A stretch of 8,159 nt of DNA from NCBI GenBank assembly GCA_937897215.1, contig CALCBQ010000013.1:1-8159 (forward strand). Reading direction: 5' to 3'. The DNA comes from an uncultured Clostridia bacterium (GTDB lineage: Bacteria > Bacillota > Clostridia > Oscillospirales > Acutalibacteraceae). The notes below the pieces were generated by a model. It ran no database searches, was not told the DNA's origin, and worked only from the letters and a program-made list of their open reading frames with translations. Positions 6,377 to 8,159 of the stretch are shown here, in pieces (within the stretch, counting starts at the first letter, position 1; every line of letters begins with the position of its first letter). A program made the position numbers and the translations under genes.

Positions 6377-6835
6377 TTACTTCTTTCTCCAAAGTTCTGA
6401 ATCGTATAAAATCGTAACGGGACCATCATTGAGAAGTTCAACCTTCATATCGGCACCGAAAACACCTTTTTCTACATTCTTAACGCCATTTTCTAAAAGT
6501 TTTTTGCAGAAATATTCATAAAGCTCGTTTGCATAATCTGGGTGTGCAGACTTAACAAATGAAGGTCTGTTGCCTTTTTTCAAGTCGGCACAAAGAGTAA
6601 ACTGTGAAACCGCAAGGATTTCGCCGTCAACATTCTGAATGTCAAGATTCATTTTGCCCTCACTATCTTCAAACACGCGAAGTGTTGAAGTTTTACGTGC
6701 AAGAATTTCTGCATCTTCTTCTGTGTCACCTTCCATAACGCCAAGAAGAATTAAATAACCCTTATTGATTTTTGAAACAAGCTCGCCGTCAACTGTTACG
6801 CTTGCTTTTGCTACTCTTTGTATAACTGCTTTCAT
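6377..6835 (-). CDS. dtd: D-aminoacyl-tRNA deacylase
   Basis: This 152-residue protein has the standard Dtd length. It starts with MKAVIQRVAKASVTVDG (1-17), the family N-terminus. The two active-site motifs are SQFTL (77-81), with the catalytic-site Thr80, and NDGPVTI (136-142), which holds the Gly-cisPro motif at 138-139 that excludes L-amino acids. KGNRPSF (87-93) is also conserved. Dtd removes D-amino acids (and misplaced glycine) from tRNA, recycling the tRNA and protecting translation. The SD site AAGGA (6843-6847) is built into the stop codon region of relA, 7 bases before the ATG at 6835. relA-dtd is one of the most widely conserved Firmicutes gene pairs. Confidence 0.97.
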   Translation of the reverse strand: MKAVIQRVAKASVTVDGELVSKINKGYLILLGVMEGDTEEDAEILARKTSTLRVFEDSEGKMNLDIQNVDGEILAVSQFTLCADLKKGNRPSFVKSAHPDYANELYEYFCKKLLENGVKNVEKGVFGADMKVELLNDGPVTILYDSELWRKK

Positions 6836-6845
6836 AATTTATTCC

Positions 6846-8159
6846 TTATCTTTCAACCTGTAGTATTCCGTCAATCTTTTCAATTCGAGAAATCAAATTC
6901 TTAAGATGGTCAACACCACTAACATTAACCGTAAGTTCAACAATTGTTCTGCCATCTTTCATATCGTGAGTAGTAATACTTGTAATGTTAACTCGCATAT
7001 TAGCAACCTGTGTCGCAATCTCTGCCATAAGTCCCACACGGGAAAGACAAGTAAGTTGAAGTGTTGCTTTGTACTCTTCTTTAACATTACCATTCCAATA
7101 CGCGTTTACCCAACGAGCCGGCTCGGCACAGTTTTTAAGGTCTTTCGGCACATTGGTACAATCACGCTTATGAATTGAAACACCGTGTCCGCGTGTGATA
7201 AAACCAATAATATTATCGCCGGGAAGCGGATTACAACACTGTGAGAATTTAATAAGACAGTTGTCAATACCCTCAACGGTAACACCATCTTTGTTTTTCT
7301 TTGAATTATCTTTAACCGGAATCGCTTTAATTTCAAAACGGCTCTTATCGTAATTCTTCTGATATTCCTCTTTGATATAAGGCATTAAACGGATTATTGA
7401 AAGTCCGCCATAACCGATTGCTGCATAAAAATCGTCAACATTTTCCATACGCTGACGCTCACTGAGTCGTTTAATGAATTTTTCATAATCTTCATCAGAA
7501 AGACGGATATAATTTCGTCTGAATTCACGCTCGACTTCTTCTTTACCCTGAATAATATTCTCTTCGCGCTTTTCTTTTTTGAACCAATTGCGAATTTTGC
7601 TCTTTGCCTGACTTGTTTTTACAATGTTGAGCCAATCACGAGAAGGTCCTTTACCTTGTTGCGAAGTTGTGAGAATTTCTACAATCTGACCGGTTTTTAC
7701 AACATAGTCAATAGGCACAATGCGTCCGTCAACTTTAGCACCTGTCATTCTGTTACCAACTGCAGAGTGAATAGCATAAGCAAAGTCGATTACAGTTGAG
7801 CCCATTGGCACATTGACAACGTCGCCTTTTGGTGTGTAAACGAAAACTTCGTCAGTAATAAGGTCAGTTTTAATGGATGACACAAGTTCGCGAGCATCTC
7901 CTGACTCTTGCTGTGCTTCAAGCATTTCACGAATCCACTGAAGTCGGTCATCAAAACTTTGTTTAGTAGTTGTAACACCACTCTTGTACTTCCAGTGAGC
8001 CGCGATACCGTATTCCGCCGTGTAATGCATCTCCCACGTGCGGATCTGCACCTCGAAGGGGAAGGGCATCTTGCGGCCGCCCACCACCGTCGTGTGCAGG
8101 GACTGGTACATGTTCGCCTTGGGGACGGAGATATAGTCCTTGAAGCGGCCCGGCATCTG
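6846..8159 (-). CDS. relA: RelA/SpoT-family (p)ppGpp synthetase/hydrolase, partial (N-terminus outside window)
   Basis: The frame is open to the window edge and encodes about 437 C-terminal residues of a protein usually around 730 long. The HD hydrolase domain and the first half of the synthetase are missing. Counting from the Met at 8156, the end of the synthetase is seen as GRFKDYISVPK (3-13), YQSLHTT (18-23), FEVQIRT (34-40) and AAHWKYK (52-58). A TGS domain (about 101-165, DEVFVYTPKGD) follows, then a helical region. A conserved Cys/His segment comes next (Cys300, Cys307-Cys308, His329, Cys333, with FSQCCNPLPGD), and a C-terminal ACT/RRM domain (about 365-436) ends the protein. It makes, and probably degrades, the alarmone (p)ppGpp in response to stalled ribosomes. 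The Met at 8156 lies inside a conserved domain and is not the true start. The first 59 codons have very different base composition from the rest; see the breakpoint entry. Confidence 0.95.
   Translation of the reverse strand, partial: QMPGRFKDYISVPKANMYQSLHTTVVGGRKMPFPFEVQIRTWEMHYTAEYGIAAHWKYKSGVTTTKQSFDDRLQWIREMLEAQQESGDARELVSSIKTDLITDEVFVYTPKGDVVNVPMGSTVIDFAYAIHSAVGNRMTGAKVDGRIVPIDYVVKTGQIVEILTTSQQGKGPSRDWLNIVKTSQAKSKIRNWFKKEKREENIIQGKEEVEREFRRNYIRLSDEDYEKFIKRLSERQRMENVDDFYAAIGYGGLSIIRLMPYIKEEYQKNYDKSRFEIKAIPVKDNSKKNKDGVTVEGIDNCLIKFSQCCNPLPGDNIIGFITRGHGVSIHKRDCTNVPKDLKNCAEPARWVNAYWNGNVKEEYKATLQLTCLSRVGLMAEIATQVANMRVNITSITTHDMKDGRTIVELTVNVSGVDHLKNLISRIEKIDGILQVER
7983..8159. other. GC-rich segment with foreign codon use inside relA (probable chimeric join)
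   Basis: Of the 59 relA codons from 8159 down to 7983, 54 end in G or C. Of the next 20 codons (AGT GGT GTT ACA and so on), only 4 do. GC content counted by hand is 104 of 169 bases for 7991-8159 against 77 of 180 for 7801-7980. The reading frame and conserved protein sequence continue across the change. The switch falls in the strongly conserved AAHWKYK stretch. The rest of the window keeps AT-rich codon use. The simplest reading is an assembly join between relA genes of two organisms; a recent recombination tract is the alternative. Confidence 0.8.

Noticed and set aside
7975..8159. Composition change as the end of an inserted mobile element
   Set aside because: The RelA protein frame and conserved motifs run unbroken through the change, with no inverted repeats or target-site duplication visible. 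A join between two relA genes explains it better.

Overview
The window reads as chromosomal housekeeping DNA from a low-GC Gram-positive anaerobe of the class Clostridia, possibly Oscillospirales/Ruminococcaceae-like. The basis is gene content, gene order, AT-rich codon use and strong Shine-Dalgarno (SD) sites. Taxonomy is inferred from family resemblance only. All supported genes lie on the minus strand, so transcription runs from the right edge (8159) to the left edge (1). I see no tRNA, rRNA, CRISPR array, transposase or phage gene, and no unknown multi-gene system.

In transcription order the genes are: relA/spoT-type (p)ppGpp synthetase (N-terminal part cut off by the window edge), dtd (D-aminoacyl-tRNA deacylase), a GloB/YqgX-like metallo-beta-lactamase-fold hydrolase, hemZ-type radical SAM protein, a short uridine/nucleoside kinase-like P-loop protein, a SpoVB/MurJ-like flippase, mazG (nucleotide pyrophosphohydrolase), hup (HU DNA-binding protein) and rqcP (S4-domain protein of ribosome quality control). 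The first seven are packed with gaps of 6 to 28 bases or a 4-base overlap, which suggests one long operon. It looks like two conserved Firmicutes neighbourhoods joined together: relA-dtd-MBL-hemZ, and spoVB-like/mazG/hup/rqcP (compare yabM-yabN-yabO of Bacillus subtilis). A good intrinsic terminator lies between hup and rqcP, so rqcP probably depends on read-through.

Functionally the set mixes stress nucleotide metabolism (RelA, MazG), translation quality control (Dtd, RqcP), nucleoid structure (HU), cell-envelope lipid-linked export (flippase) and small-molecule enzymes.

The two edges are the odd parts. At the right edge the relA coding sequence switches abruptly near 7983 from AT-rich to very GC-rich codon use while staying in frame in a highly conserved protein region. 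This is most simply a chimeric assembly join between two organisms, less likely a recombination tract. At the left edge, beyond rqcP, there is a stem-loop and then a short tandem heptanucleotide repeat, without the yabP/yabQ/divIC genes that often follow rqcP.
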